Below are positions 16,773 through 25,649 of a DNA stretch of 53,192 nt, piece after piece; position 1 is the first letter of the stretch; each line of letters opens with the position of its first letter. The notes under the pieces were generated by a model. It did not search any database and was not told the DNA's origin. It saw only the letters and a list, made by a program, of their open reading frames with translations. A program made the position numbers and the translations under genes. The DNA comes from CAZCBJ01 sp964496705. GTDB lineage: Bacteria; Chloroflexota; Anaerolineae; Anaerolineales; Anaerolineaceae. The DNA lies in NCBI GenBank assembly GCA_964496705.1, contig CAZCBJ010000004.1:1-53192 (forward strand). Reading direction: 5' to 3'.

Positions 16773-18233
16773 TTAGTCTCCTGTCGTTTCAACTGGTTGT
16801 TTCTTGGCTTTGCGCTTCTTTTTCGGGGCAGCTTCATCCGCGCTCAATTCTGTTTGCGCAGATGTTTCTACTTCAGGCGCCGGCGCTGCTTCTTGCTCAA
16901 CCGGCGGATATTGCCCGCGAGCGATGGCAATGAGGTGGTTAATGGTGTCGCGGTTCAATAAGCGTGATGCCGTGTTCATCGCGATTGCATTTACCAGATT
17001 ACCGACCTGGTTTCGTCGGGCATATGTCTGATAATCAGGCGCTTGCTGGAGGTGAGTCATGGTCTGAATGACTTCTGCCTGTAACTCCTGAGCATTAACT
17101 TGAATGTTTTCTTCCCGTGCAATCTGAGACAAGATGAGATTGCGCTCTAACCGCTGACGGGCGATGGGACGAATTTCAGCTTCAATAAAGGAATCCCGAT
17201 CAAGTTGTCTGCTTTTCAAGTAAGCATTCAGGTCCATCTTTTGCCTTGCGAGATCTTCTTCGAAGTGCTCCACCATATGCTCTACTTCGTCATCAATAAA
17301 CGTGGGCGGGTACTTAATGACCGCTGTGGCAAGTATCTGGCCCAACAAGGTGGACACGTAGGTTTCTTCGTATTCTTCGCGTTTTCTTTCTTCAAGCTGT
17401 CGGCGAATCTCACTGCGAAGTTCGTCTACGGACTTAAGCGAGGGGTCAATTCCCTGGACAAACTCTTCATTAACTTCAGGTAAATTAAAGGACTTCACGC
17501 TATTCACAGAGATGGTGAATTGAACCTCTCTACCACGGAGCCTCTCAATTCTGGAATCTTCAGGATAGGTATAAACAAATATTTTTTGATCTCCTACAGA
17601 TAACCCAGATAGCTGATGAGTGAATCCATCATAAGGCCAAATGTCCGTTTCATCTGCCACGACGAACTGGTAGGACGACTCTCGAATGGCATCCATCGTC
17701 TCACCTTCATTCGGCGACGTAAATATGCCATGCAAATTGATATAAACTACATCGCCATCTTTTGAAGGACGGTCGACTGGTTCGGCAGTCGCCGAATTCT
17801 TTAGCATATTATTGACAACTTGATCGATCTGCTCTTCGGTGACCGGTTCCAGGAGATAGTCCTGTCGGAGTGCGTGATAATCACCCAATTCGACCACTGG
17901 CTCTAATGGCACCAAAAAAGCCAGGCATAGCGGTTCAAGATTAACTATTTCATCTAATTTACCCGGTCCGGAGGGTTTCACCCCAGCCTGCTCTAGAACC
18001 TTCGGGTATTCGTCGTCAACCAATAAGTCTATGGCTTCCTGATTCAGGGCTTCGTCTCCATATACTCGGCGAATCACATCATACGGAGCCTTTCCTGGCC
18101 GAAAGCCTGGTATCTTTGCCTTTTCAGCAATTTTTCTGGCAGCTCTACGACGATATTTTTCCACCTGCTCTGGATCAAAATTGACAACCAATCGAACTTG
18201 ATGGTCATCGCGGGGTTGGGTTTCAATATTCAA
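16773..18233 (-). CDS. tig: Trigger factor
   Basis: Ribosome-bound chaperone and peptidyl-prolyl isomerase. The ribosome-binding signature is in the N-domain (KIPGFRPGKAPYDVI), followed by an FKBP-like domain (DGDVVYINLHG ... GLSVGDQKIF) and the long helical C-domain. The extreme C-terminus is an Ala/Pro/Lys-rich tail (KKKRKAKKQ), a non-conserved extension. I prefer a TTG start at 18233, because GAGGA lies 8 nt before it and the resulting start (NIETQPRDDHQV) aligns with other trigger factors. Two ATG codons at 18254 and 18248 lie in the same frame without a ribosome site. The gene follows tRNA-Leu by about 30 bp. Confidence 0.93.
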   Translation of the reverse strand: MNIETQPRDDHQVRLVVNFDPEQVEKYRRRAARKIAEKAKIPGFRPGKAPYDVIRRVYGDEALNQEAIDLLVDDEYPKVLEQAGVKPSGPGKLDEIVNLEPLCLAFLVPLEPVVELGDYHALRQDYLLEPVTEEQIDQVVNNMLKNSATAEPVDRPSKDGDVVYINLHGIFTSPNEGETMDAIRESSYQFVVADETDIWPYDGFTHQLSGLSVGDQKIFVYTYPEDSRIERLRGREVQFTISVNSVKSFNLPEVNEEFVQGIDPSLKSVDELRSEIRRQLEERKREEYEETYVSTLLGQILATAVIKYPPTFIDDEVEHMVEHFEEDLARQKMDLNAYLKSRQLDRDSFIEAEIRPIARQRLERNLILSQIAREENIQVNAQELQAEVIQTMTHLQQAPDYQTYARRNQVGNLVNAIAMNTASRLLNRDTINHLIAIARGQYPPVEQEAAPAPEVETSAQTELSADEAAPKKKRKAKKQPVETTGD

Positions 18234-18263
18234 CGCACATATCCTCATTAACATTTAGACTGA

Positions 18264-18345
18264 TGGGGAAGAGGGGACTTGAACCCCTACGCCTTTCGGC
18301 ACGTGATCCTAAGTCACGCCTGTCTGCCAATTCCAGCACTTCCCC
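18264..18345 (-). tRNA. tRNA-Leu (anticodon UAG)
   Basis: An 82-nt tRNA with a 7-bp acceptor stem GGGGAAG/CTTCCCC (18339-18345 with 18265-18271), anticodon stem CGTGA/TCACG closing the loop CTTAGGA (anticodon TAG), a long variable arm (GCCGAAAGGC) as in class II leucine tRNAs, and a T-arm AGGGG-TTCAAGT-CCCCT. The 3' CCA is not encoded (ATCA follows the stem). It reads CUN codons, chiefly CUA. It is the first element of the tig-clpP operon. Confidence 0.95.
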
Positions 18346-18356
18346 AAGGCGGGCAA

Positions 18357-18385
18357 ATTATAAGCCAGAGGTGGGTGGTCGTCAA
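18357..18385 (-). promoter_or_regulatory. Promoter of the tRNA-Leu-tig-clpP operon
   Basis: On the minus strand TTGACG (18385-18380), a 17-bp spacer and a perfect TATAAT (18362-18357) lie about 11 bp before the tRNA 5' end. This is a near-consensus sigma-70 promoter, and no terminator is visible between the tRNA and tig. Confidence 0.75.
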
Positions 18386-18405
18386 TCAATTTGTTGCAAG
18401 CTTGG

Positions 18406-19683
18406 TCAGGAGACAGGTAAATTTGTGATGTTTCTAGACCTTTTTCGGTATCCTGTGAAAAAGAGCATGAAGCCTAGCAAGCGGATGGAGCCTGCGATGA
18501 TCAAAGCTGCACTTAACCCCAGCCAATCTGCCAGGAGCGATCCGATTAGAGGAGATGCAATCGTTGATAGGTATTGGGCGCTTTGAGCAAACGACACGAA
18601 AGTTGCTGAATATCGATCTGGGACAGTTTTCATCAACTCATCAAAGAAAACCAGGTCCAAGCCTGCTTGAAATATCCCAGCCATACCCGCATAAAGTGTT
18701 ATTAACCACGGTTGGTGCGTCAACGCAGTGAGCAGCGGATAAAAAGAGAGCCCAAGAGTTGTCCATAGCAGCGTGGTTTTGGATCCCTTACGACGGGATT
18801 GGTTGGTCCAAAAGAAGTAGCCGATGATCATCACAGCAGTTTGAGCAATGGCAATATTGGCAATCCAACTATCGCTAACCTTGATTTCACGAACGAAATA
18901 CAAAGGAAACAGAGGGGCTGACATGCTTATTCCGGTGAAATATACCAATCGGCGCGATATAAACCAAACAAATTCTTTTTGTGAGCGGATGAGTTGGATT
19001 AGTTCGGTAAATTTCTCTCTGGCCGAATGCCCCGTTGATTGTGGCGGCGGGATGCTGTCTGGAAGGTTGATATGACTGGAAAAATAAAAGCTGATTAATC
19101 CGCCGATGGAAAGTATTATGAACATCAGCCTATAGTTAAGCGGATAGGGGGTTTGATCGAGAATTTGACCTACGGCAAAAATGGTGATGGTAGAGGTCAA
19201 TCCCAATGTAGACCATCTTCTAGTCATCAAGTCAAATCGGTGTGTGGGGCCTGCAACCGCGTTCATGACAACAGAAAAGGAGATCGACAAGACCGTCTGT
19301 GGTATCGTCGCGATTGCCCAGATTAGCAAAATTGTGGTTACTAGAAACCTCTCGGGAACGATGAAACTCGCTAATCCAGTCAGGGCATAACAGGCAATTA
19401 CGGAAAGCCGTGCTCCACTGAACCAAGGGACGATTTTCTTTTGATTTTGCAACAATCTGCCGAAAGGAATTGCAAATAACAAACCAGCAATACCTGGCAT
19501 TGTGGTTAATAATCCCACTTCAATGCTGCTTGCTCCAAGGCGTGATAAGAACACAGGCAAGAATGGACTAGCCGCGCTTGCAATGGCGACACCGATCGCG
19601 TCAACCTGGACAGTGAGGAAATTCTTCTTGCTTAGCGGAGTAAGGTCCCCTGGGGGTAAAAACCAATTCTTTAAAAATTGCAC
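18406..19683 (-). CDS. MFS transporter
   Basis: A 425-residue membrane protein with about 12 hydrophobic segments in two halves, a polar central loop near residue 200-215, and the MFS loop-2/3 pattern after helix 2 (FGRLLQNQKK). The N-terminus has a long cytosolic lead before helix 1 (VQVDAIGVAIASAASPFLPVFLSRLG). The substrate cannot be assigned; the sequence resembles general drug/sugar-type facilitators. Monocistronic leftward gene, divergent from the aldehyde oxidoreductase gene, and its stop is just upstream of the tRNA-Leu promoter. Confidence 0.85.
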   Translation of the reverse strand: MQFLKNWFLPPGDLTPLSKKNFLTVQVDAIGVAIASAASPFLPVFLSRLGASSIEVGLLTTMPGIAGLLFAIPFGRLLQNQKKIVPWFSGARLSVIACYALTGLASFIVPERFLVTTILLIWAIATIPQTVLSISFSVVMNAVAGPTHRFDLMTRRWSTLGLTSTITIFAVGQILDQTPYPLNYRLMFIILSIGGLISFYFSSHINLPDSIPPPQSTGHSAREKFTELIQLIRSQKEFVWFISRRLVYFTGISMSAPLFPLYFVREIKVSDSWIANIAIAQTAVMIIGYFFWTNQSRRKGSKTTLLWTTLGLSFYPLLTALTHQPWLITLYAGMAGIFQAGLDLVFFDELMKTVPDRYSATFVSFAQSAQYLSTIASPLIGSLLADWLGLSAALIIAGSIRLLGFMLFFTGYRKRSRNITNLPVS

Positions 19684-19709
19684 GGGAGTTATTTTTGGTA
19701 GGAAAATTT

Positions 19710-19740
19710 TTGAATTTTGTACCTTAATCTTGATTATAAT
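19710..19740 (+). promoter_or_regulatory. Putative promoter of the aldehyde oxidoreductase gene
   Basis: TTGAAT (19710-19715) and a perfect TATAAT (19735-19740) with a 19-bp spacer, 32 bp before the first ATG. The spacer is longer than ideal. Confidence 0.4.
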
Positions 19741-19771
19741 TCACTCTACGCGTTGAAAATAGTAAAAGGAG

Positions 19772-21946
19772 ATGATGATGGCTTTAACACCTGATCAAAT
19801 TAAATCAGCGCATACCTTGTTGGCTGAATATAACTATCAAATTCATACGGTTGATCGCGGATACGCTAATCGTACGCTTCATATTGACCTGTCGGAAAAT
19901 ATCATTACGGAAAAACCGGTCAGCCAACAAATGAAATATCTATTTACCGGTGGAAGGGGATTTGGGCTATGGCTCTTATGGAATGCTGTTCGTCCTGAGA
20001 CTCGATGGTATGATCCTGAAAACGAGTTGGTGATTGCTGGCGGTCCGATTGGTGGGATTACCTCTTATCCTGGCTCAGGAAAATGTACAATTGTTTTCAT
20101 TTCTCCACTGACGCATTCTGTGATGGACAGCAACGGGGGGGGATATTTTGGTCCATATCTTAAGTTTGCTGGCTGGGATGCTTTGGAAATTCAGGGTAAA
20201 GCCAATGAGGATGTCATCATATTAATTGATGGTGATACAGGTTCTGTGAAGATTGAGCATGCTCCATTGGAGGCTCTAGATACTCACCTGATTGATCAAC
20301 AGTTAATGGATATTTATGCACCAGACGAAAAGGATCGGCGTAATATTTCAATTATTTCGGCGGGTCAGGCTGCAGAATATATTCCGATGTGCGGGTTGAA
20401 TATCAGCTACTACGATACAAAGAGAGGCGAGATACGAATAAAGCAAGCGGCCAGAGGAGGCGGAGGTTCATTGTTGAGGAATAAAAGGGTGAAAGCCATC
20501 CTTGTGAAATACAGTCAGCTCAGTGGCGACAGTAATGGTGTAGCAGACATGGGCCTCTTACGTAAAGCTGGCCAGAGGATCAATAAAGAAATTTCCGATT
20601 TTGATGCATCACAAAACGATATGCGCCACACCGGTACCCCTTATCTGGTTGAAATAATGGACCGATTTGATCTGCTACCTGTTCAAAACTTCCGCTTTGG
20701 AGGTGATACTGACTCCTCGAAAATCGCAGGTGAAAAATGGAAGCAATTGTTTGACCACAGCGGGCCAGACGGCTGCTGGTTTGGCTGCACTTTGTCTTGC
20801 GCCCATGCTGTCACACATTACCATTTGCAAACTGGCCCTTACAAAGGACAGGCAGTCATCGTCGACGGTCCTGAATATGAAACACTGGGCGCAATAGGGT
20901 CGAATTGTGGGATTTTTGATCCGGTCTCCATCTTAGAGTTAAATTTCTATCTGGACACTTATGGAATAGATACGATTTCTTTTGGCAATTCGGTGGCTTT
21001 TGCGATGGAATGTTTTGAGTATGGAATACTAAACACTGAAATAACTGGTGGATTGGACCTGGCGTGGGGAAATGCTGATGCTGTATTGGAAATGCTGCAT
21101 GGGATTCCGAAAGGAGAAGGATTCGGATTGATTATTGGGTTGGGCGTGCGTGCCATGAAAGATCTTTTTGCCGAAAAGTACGGAGCGGATCCGGATTTGC
21201 TCAATGATATTGGTATGGAGATCAAAGGGCTCGAAATTTCTGAATACATATCAAAAGAATCCCTGGCTCAGCAGGGTGGGTATGCTCTTGCCTCCAAAGG
21301 CCCGCAGCATGATGAAGCCTGGTTGATTTTCATGGAGATGGTCCATAAACAATTGCCTACTTTTGAAGCCAAAGCCGAGGCGCTACATTACTTCCCAGTC
21401 TGGCGCACATGGTTTAGTTTACATGGACTGTGTAAACTGCCATGGAATGACATTATTCCAGTGAGTAATCGAACAGCCGCCGAGCCGGCGAAGGTTCCTG
21501 AACACGTTGAAAACTACACCTGGTTGTTTCAAGGAGTAACCGGAATTGCTGTGACCCCACAAGATCTGATGCTCCAATCTGAACGAGTTTATCAGTTCCA
21601 GAGAGTGTTTAATTTGCGTTTGGGATTCGGTACTCGTCAACATGATTATCCGCCATATCGAGCAATGGGACCGGTTTCTGAGAAGGAATATGAATCACGT
21701 TCGGAGAGGTATGATCAGCAAATGAGGGATGAAATTGGGGTTGATCCAGATGGAAAAACTATTGGTGAGAAAGTCAGACTGATCCGCGAATATCGAGAAA
21801 AACGTTATGAAATGCTGATCGATGCAGTGTACAAGAGACGCGGATGGACGAATAATGGCATACCCACAATGGAAACACTGCAACGATTGGATATGGATTT
21901 ACCGGAAGTTATTGAAGTGGTTCAGGAACACCAGGATTTCAAATGA
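19772..21946 (+). CDS. Aldehyde:ferredoxin oxidoreductase family protein (tungsten type)
   Basis: A 724-residue member of the AOR family, which oxidises aldehydes to acids (or reduces acids) with a tungsten bis-pterin and ferredoxin. The N-terminal half shows TGGRGFGLWLLWNAV, AGGPIGG and SNGGGYFGPYLKFAGWDALEIQGK. The [4Fe-4S] ligands appear to be C335, C339, C343 (CWFGCTLSC) and C554 (HGLCKLPW); the first pair is spaced CX3C rather than the usual CX2C. It is ~100 residues longer than typical AORs, partly as a C-terminal extension. Three ATGs overlap (19772, 19775, 19778); AAAGGA upstream favours the last. A monocistronic unit ahead of glmS. Confidence 0.88.
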   Translation: MMMALTPDQIKSAHTLLAEYNYQIHTVDRGYANRTLHIDLSENIITEKPVSQQMKYLFTGGRGFGLWLLWNAVRPETRWYDPENELVIAGGPIGGITSYPGSGKCTIVFISPLTHSVMDSNGGGYFGPYLKFAGWDALEIQGKANEDVIILIDGDTGSVKIEHAPLEALDTHLIDQQLMDIYAPDEKDRRNISIISAGQAAEYIPMCGLNISYYDTKRGEIRIKQAARGGGGSLLRNKRVKAILVKYSQLSGDSNGVADMGLLRKAGQRINKEISDFDASQNDMRHTGTPYLVEIMDRFDLLPVQNFRFGGDTDSSKIAGEKWKQLFDHSGPDGCWFGCTLSCAHAVTHYHLQTGPYKGQAVIVDGPEYETLGAIGSNCGIFDPVSILELNFYLDTYGIDTISFGNSVAFAMECFEYGILNTEITGGLDLAWGNADAVLEMLHGIPKGEGFGLIIGLGVRAMKDLFAEKYGADPDLLNDIGMEIKGLEISEYISKESLAQQGGYALASKGPQHDEAWLIFMEMVHKQLPTFEAKAEALHYFPVWRTWFSLHGLCKLPWNDIIPVSNRTAAEPAKVPEHVENYTWLFQGVTGIAVTPQDLMLQSERVYQFQRVFNLRLGFGTRQHDYPPYRAMGPVSEKEYESRSERYDQQMRDEIGVDPDGKTIGEKVRLIREYREKRYEMLIDAVYKRRGWTNNGIPTMETLQRLDMDLPEVIEVVQEHQDFK

Positions 21947-21964
21947 ATGAAGACTTGATATAAT
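21937..21964 (+). promoter_or_regulatory. Putative glmS promoter
   Basis: A perfect TATAAT at 21959-21964 with a weak TTTCAA (21937-21942) 16 bp upstream, overlapping the end of the aldehyde oxidoreductase gene. It lies 64 bp before the ribozyme cleavage site, a plausible start for a glmS leader transcript. Confidence 0.45.
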
Positions 21965-22021
21965 ACCTGAAATAAAGCTAAACAGGAGGTCAAATTGAGA
22001 TAATCACATAAATATCGGGAT

Positions 22022-22250
22022 GGTAATAGCGCATGGCTTTAAATGAGGGGGAATATATTTAAAGTGACGAGGAAGAGGGTTCTTCACTGCGTAAGTGAAG
22101 TTAACTGGCAAGTCCAGGAAAATCGAGAGATCAGCGGATGCCCTCCAGTTATTTATAACTGACCTATCCCATTTATGCAGGTTAAGTTGATTTCAGGTTG
22201 GAATATCTCTGTTTAAGCCAGAGAGAATTCCAATCGCAACCTGGTTCAAG
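22022..22250 (+). ncRNA. glmS ribozyme (glucosamine-6-phosphate-activated) leader
   Basis: The 5' leader of glmS carries the conserved blocks of the self-cleaving glmS ribozyme in order: AGCGC at the cleavage site (cut expected between A22028 and G22029), a P2 stem CTTTAAAT/ATTTAAAG, GACGAGG (22066-22072), GAGGG (22075-22079) pairing with CCCTC (22141-22145), and ATCGAGAGATCAGCGGATG (22122-22140). GlcN6P would act as cofactor and cleavage would lower glmS expression. About 38 nt with two hairpins (CTTCAC/GTGAAG at 22082-22100; CTGG/CCAG at 22105-22117) are inserted compared with the Bacillus and Thermoanaerobacter forms. Downstream, a long hairpin (22194-22243) precedes the ribosome site. Confidence 0.88.
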
Positions 22251-22260
22251 AGAGGTCAGT

Positions 22261-24090
22261 ATGTGTGGAATCATAGGTTATGTTGGCGAACAAAATGCGC
22301 TGCCGATCATTTTCGACGCCTTAAAAAGACTTGAATATCGAGGGTATGATTCGGCGGGATTTGCTGTCGTCCGCCAGGGTCAAATTATTATTCGGCGTTG
22401 TTCGGGAAAAGTTGCCGATCTGATCAAGCTTAATCAAGCTCAGGTGTTCGAGAGCAATATTGGTATCGGTCATACACGTTGGGCTACACATGGTGAGCCC
22501 AGTGAGCGTAATGCACATCCACATCGAAGTAAAAACGGATGTTTTGCTCTTGTGCATAATGGGATTGTCGAGAACTTTCTGGAATTAAAAGGATATCTTA
22601 GGGAAAATGGGTATATTTTTCATTCAGACACAGATACTGAGGTGATTGTTTGTTTGCTCGAAAAGTGTTATACCGAATCAAATAATCTGATTGATGCATT
22701 CGCCAGGGCACTATCCTTGATCGAAGGATCAAACGGGCTGGTGGTGATGAGCTCCATAGAGCCAGGCTACTTGTTCGCAGCCAGAAAAGGAAACGCTGGT
22801 GGATTAGTGGTAGGTTATGGTGATCAAGGCAACTACATCTGTTCTGACGTGCCTGCCCTGATTGAAAAGACAAGAAGGGTATCTTTTCTTGACTCGGGTC
22901 AGATTGCTCTAGTGGGACCCCGGCAAATATCTTTCTACAAGGAAAATCTGACGAGCTTTACGCCAACCATACACAATATTGAGTGGGATGCATCCTCGGG
23001 TGACATGGGAAAATACCAGCATTACATGCATAAAGAGATTCATGACCAGCGCCAAAGTATTTTGGATACCATCTCTGGTAGAGTAAATTTTCGGTCTGGT
23101 AAGGTAAATATATCAGAATTGAACCTTTCGACGAAGAAAGCTCAATCTATCCAAAAAATATTTATTGTGGCCTGTGGTACTGCAGCCCATGCTGGAATGG
23201 TTGGCAAGTTATATTTTGAAAGGATTGCAAAAATCCCTGTTGAGGTACAAATCGCCTCAGAATTTCGATATGGTGATCCAATTATTCCAAAGAACTCCGT
23301 TGTCTTGGCAATCAGCCAATCTGGCGAAACAGCCGATACTCTGGCTGCAATTGAACTGGCACAAAAAATGGGGGTGGAAACCTGGAGCATCGTAAATGTG
23401 CTCGGTTCTCAAGCAAGCCGTATAGTGGATCATAGCATTTCCATGCGTGTTGGACCGGAGATTGGAGTAGCTTCAACAAAAGCATACACTGCCCCGATTG
23501 TTGACATGTTTTTAGTCGCATTGGCGTTGGCGGGAAAACGTGGATTGGACACCCAAGAACACTTTCACGGTCTGAGACAATTACCAGATGTGATTGGAAG
23601 GTGCATTGATCGGGAGCAGCAATATCAAAAGTCGGCTGAATTGTTGGTTAATGCGCGAAGCTGTCTCTATTTGGGAAGGGGTATTAATTTGCCAACCGCT
23701 TACGAAGGAGCATTGAAGTTGAAAGAGATTAGCTATATCCATGCGGAGGCTTATCCGGCCGGTGAACTAAAGCACGGTCCAATAGCCATCGTGGATCGTA
23801 ATGTTCCCTCCATTGTGATTGCCACGAAGGATCCTTGGAGAGAAAAGATCATCAGTCAGATTGAGCAGTTGAAATCCCGCGGGGGCCCAATTCTCGTGGT
23901 AGCGAATGATGGGGATGTAGCCATATCCCGACTGGCACAGAATGTAATTTGGGTTCCTGAAACGGCGTGGATGATCAGCCCGGTTGTCAATATCATACCA
24001 TTGCAATTACTTGCTTATTATGTTGCACTTGCCAGGAATTTAGAAATTGACCAGCCAAGAAATCTGGCTAAGTCAGTCACAGTGGAGTGA
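22261..24090 (+). CDS. glmS: Glutamine--fructose-6-phosphate aminotransferase
   Basis: Makes glucosamine 6-phosphate from fructose 6-phosphate and glutamine, the entry to cell-wall amino sugars. The start at 22261 is fixed by the N-terminal nucleophile Cys (MCGIIGYVG), which is exposed after Met removal, and by AGAGG 7 nt upstream. The glutaminase domain has GIGHTRWATHG and HNGIVEN. Two SIS domains follow, with CGTAAHAG, SQSGETADTL, STKAYT and LKEISYIHAEAYPAGELKHGP. The C-terminus is KSVTVE, as expected for the family. It overlaps the next gene by 4 bp, and its leader is a glmS ribozyme. Confidence 0.96.
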   Translation: MCGIIGYVGEQNALPIIFDALKRLEYRGYDSAGFAVVRQGQIIIRRCSGKVADLIKLNQAQVFESNIGIGHTRWATHGEPSERNAHPHRSKNGCFALVHNGIVENFLELKGYLRENGYIFHSDTDTEVIVCLLEKCYTESNNLIDAFARALSLIEGSNGLVVMSSIEPGYLFAARKGNAGGLVVGYGDQGNYICSDVPALIEKTRRVSFLDSGQIALVGPRQISFYKENLTSFTPTIHNIEWDASSGDMGKYQHYMHKEIHDQRQSILDTISGRVNFRSGKVNISELNLSTKKAQSIQKIFIVACGTAAHAGMVGKLYFERIAKIPVEVQIASEFRYGDPIIPKNSVVLAISQSGETADTLAAIELAQKMGVETWSIVNVLGSQASRIVDHSISMRVGPEIGVASTKAYTAPIVDMFLVALALAGKRGLDTQEHFHGLRQLPDVIGRCIDREQQYQKSAELLVNARSCLYLGRGINLPTAYEGALKLKEISYIHAEAYPAGELKHGPIAIVDRNVPSIVIATKDPWREKIISQIEQLKSRGGPILVVANDGDVAISRLAQNVIWVPETAWMISPVVNIIPLQLLAYYVALARNLEIDQPRNLAKSVTVE

Positions 24091-25649
24091 GCTATACTAT
24101 TCATATGGCAACCGATGAGTTCTCATCACAGCAGGCTGATGTATTACGAAAAGTAAATGCGATTGCAGCTACGACGAACCTGGACATGTTATTGCGGCAT
24201 ACATTTGAATTGGTACTTGAGGTGACGCATTCCTCCTATGGGAATCTTTTATTATCTGATTGTTTGGGTGGCGATGTTAATGATTACATGGTAATAGGTG
24301 AAAAACCTGTTGAAAATGAATCTTGCTCACAAATGGTTGTGTTTATCGTCGAAAATGAGGTGGTTTGTCAAATCGAATTGGGTAATCCGGACCGCTTCCC
24401 TCAGAGGCAAATTGATCTGATAACATCCAGGTTAGCCTCTGAAATAAAGAAGGCGAGATTGCTCACAAATGCCATGGAACGAGAAGCGCGTTTGTTGAAG
24501 CTTGTCGAGTTCATTTCTAGAATTAGCGCAAGTCTGGATGTTGAAGAGATATTAGCGATGATCATCCAACAGGCTCGAGAGTTGCTGGGTACAGAAGCCG
24601 CTTCTCTTTTTATCGTGGAAGAGAGCACCGGCGATCTTGTATTAAAGCTGGCGAGTAATGCGGACAATAACTTTGACTTTTCTCAAGTTCGAGTGCCCAG
24701 AGGCAAGGGGATAATCGGACAGGTTGTTAGCAATGGAAAGCCAACGATTGTCCAGGACGTCCGGCGAGAGAAATCGCATTTTCAGGAGATCGATCTTCAG
24801 ACAGGTTTTACCACTCGGTCAATACTTGCGATCCCAATGACGACAAGAGAAGTGTATCTGGGTGATGAGCGTGGAATTTCCAGTGCGAGAATTATCGGCG
24901 GTGTGGAAGCCGTGAATAAAATCGATGGTATTTTTGTTCCCTCGGATGTTGAAATGTTGACGGCATTAACTAATCAGGCGGCAACATTTCTTGAAGTGGC
25001 TAGACTTTACCGGGATGCGAATGAGCTTTTCCTGGATGTGCTCAGGGCTTTGACAGCCGCCATTGATGCCAAGGATCCTTATACCAAAGGGCATTCAAGG
25101 CGAGTTTGCGAGTTCTCGGTTGCGATTGCGCGCGAGTTAGGTTTATCCGCTGATCAAACTTTCCAGATTAAGGTTGGGAGTTTGTTCCATGATGTGGGCA
25201 AACTGGGTGTTCCTGATGCTATATTACAGAAACCCAACCACTTAACCAAAGAGGAGTTCGCAATCATTCAGCAACACCCCAATATAGGCGCACATATTAT
25301 GAGACAAATTCAATTGCTCAATAATGACTTGTTACAAATGGCAGAACAACATCATGAACGACTGGATGGAAGTGGATATCCGTGTCGATTATCGGGAGAT
25401 GATGTCAGTCTGCCTGGGCGGATTGCGGCGGTGGCAGATGTTTTTGACGCAATAACTTCGCGTAGGGCATATCGTGAGGCCATGTCTGCCATGGATGCGA
25501 TTGATTATTTGGAATCTCATTCGTCGACAAAATTTGACCGCGATTGTGTTGCAGCTCTGGCTATTGCTCATCAAAAAGGTTGGTTAATCGTGCAAAAAGA
25601 TCGCCAGGAATCGGATTTTGAACCCCTGTTACCGTCATCTGGCTTCTAG
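24087..25649 (+). CDS. GAF and HD-GYP domain protein (cyclic-di-GMP phosphodiesterase-like)
   Basis: A 520-residue signalling protein without membrane segments. A degenerate GAF-like region (about 15-125) is followed by a clear GAF domain (about 140-305), then an HD-GYP domain (about 315-505). The HD pair is at 368-369 (FHDVGKLGVPDAILQKP), and HHERLDGSGYP at 422-432 is complete, so phosphodiesterase activity on cyclic di-GMP is likely. The GAF domains probably sense a small ligand. The GTG at 24087 overlaps the glmS stop by four bases; the ATG at 24105 is an alternative start. Its 3' end overlaps the convergent regulator gene by 15 bp. Confidence 0.88.
   Translation: MSYTIHMATDEFSSQQADVLRKVNAIAATTNLDMLLRHTFELVLEVTHSSYGNLLLSDCLGGDVNDYMVIGEKPVENESCSQMVVFIVENEVVCQIELGNPDRFPQRQIDLITSRLASEIKKARLLTNAMEREARLLKLVEFISRISASLDVEEILAMIIQQARELLGTEAASLFIVEESTGDLVLKLASNADNNFDFSQVRVPRGKGIIGQVVSNGKPTIVQDVRREKSHFQEIDLQTGFTTRSILAIPMTTREVYLGDERGISSARIIGGVEAVNKIDGIFVPSDVEMLTALTNQAATFLEVARLYRDANELFLDVLRALTAAIDAKDPYTKGHSRRVCEFSVAIARELGLSADQTFQIKVGSLFHDVGKLGVPDAILQKPNHLTKEEFAIIQQHPNIGAHIMRQIQLLNNDLLQMAEQHHERLDGSGYPCRLSGDDVSLPGRIAAVADVFDAITSRRAYREAMSAMDAIDYLESHSSTKFDRDCVAALAIAHQKGWLIVQKDRQESDFEPLLPSSGF

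Noticed and set aside
21980..22000. AGGAGG followed by TTG as a short leader peptide before glmS
   Set aside because: The frame ends after two codons, and the position fits the ribozyme leader instead.
25600..25640. tRNA T-arm-like text (TTTTGAACCCCTG) near the end of the HD-GYP gene
   Set aside because: No acceptor stem or anticodon arm can be formed; it lies in coding sequence.
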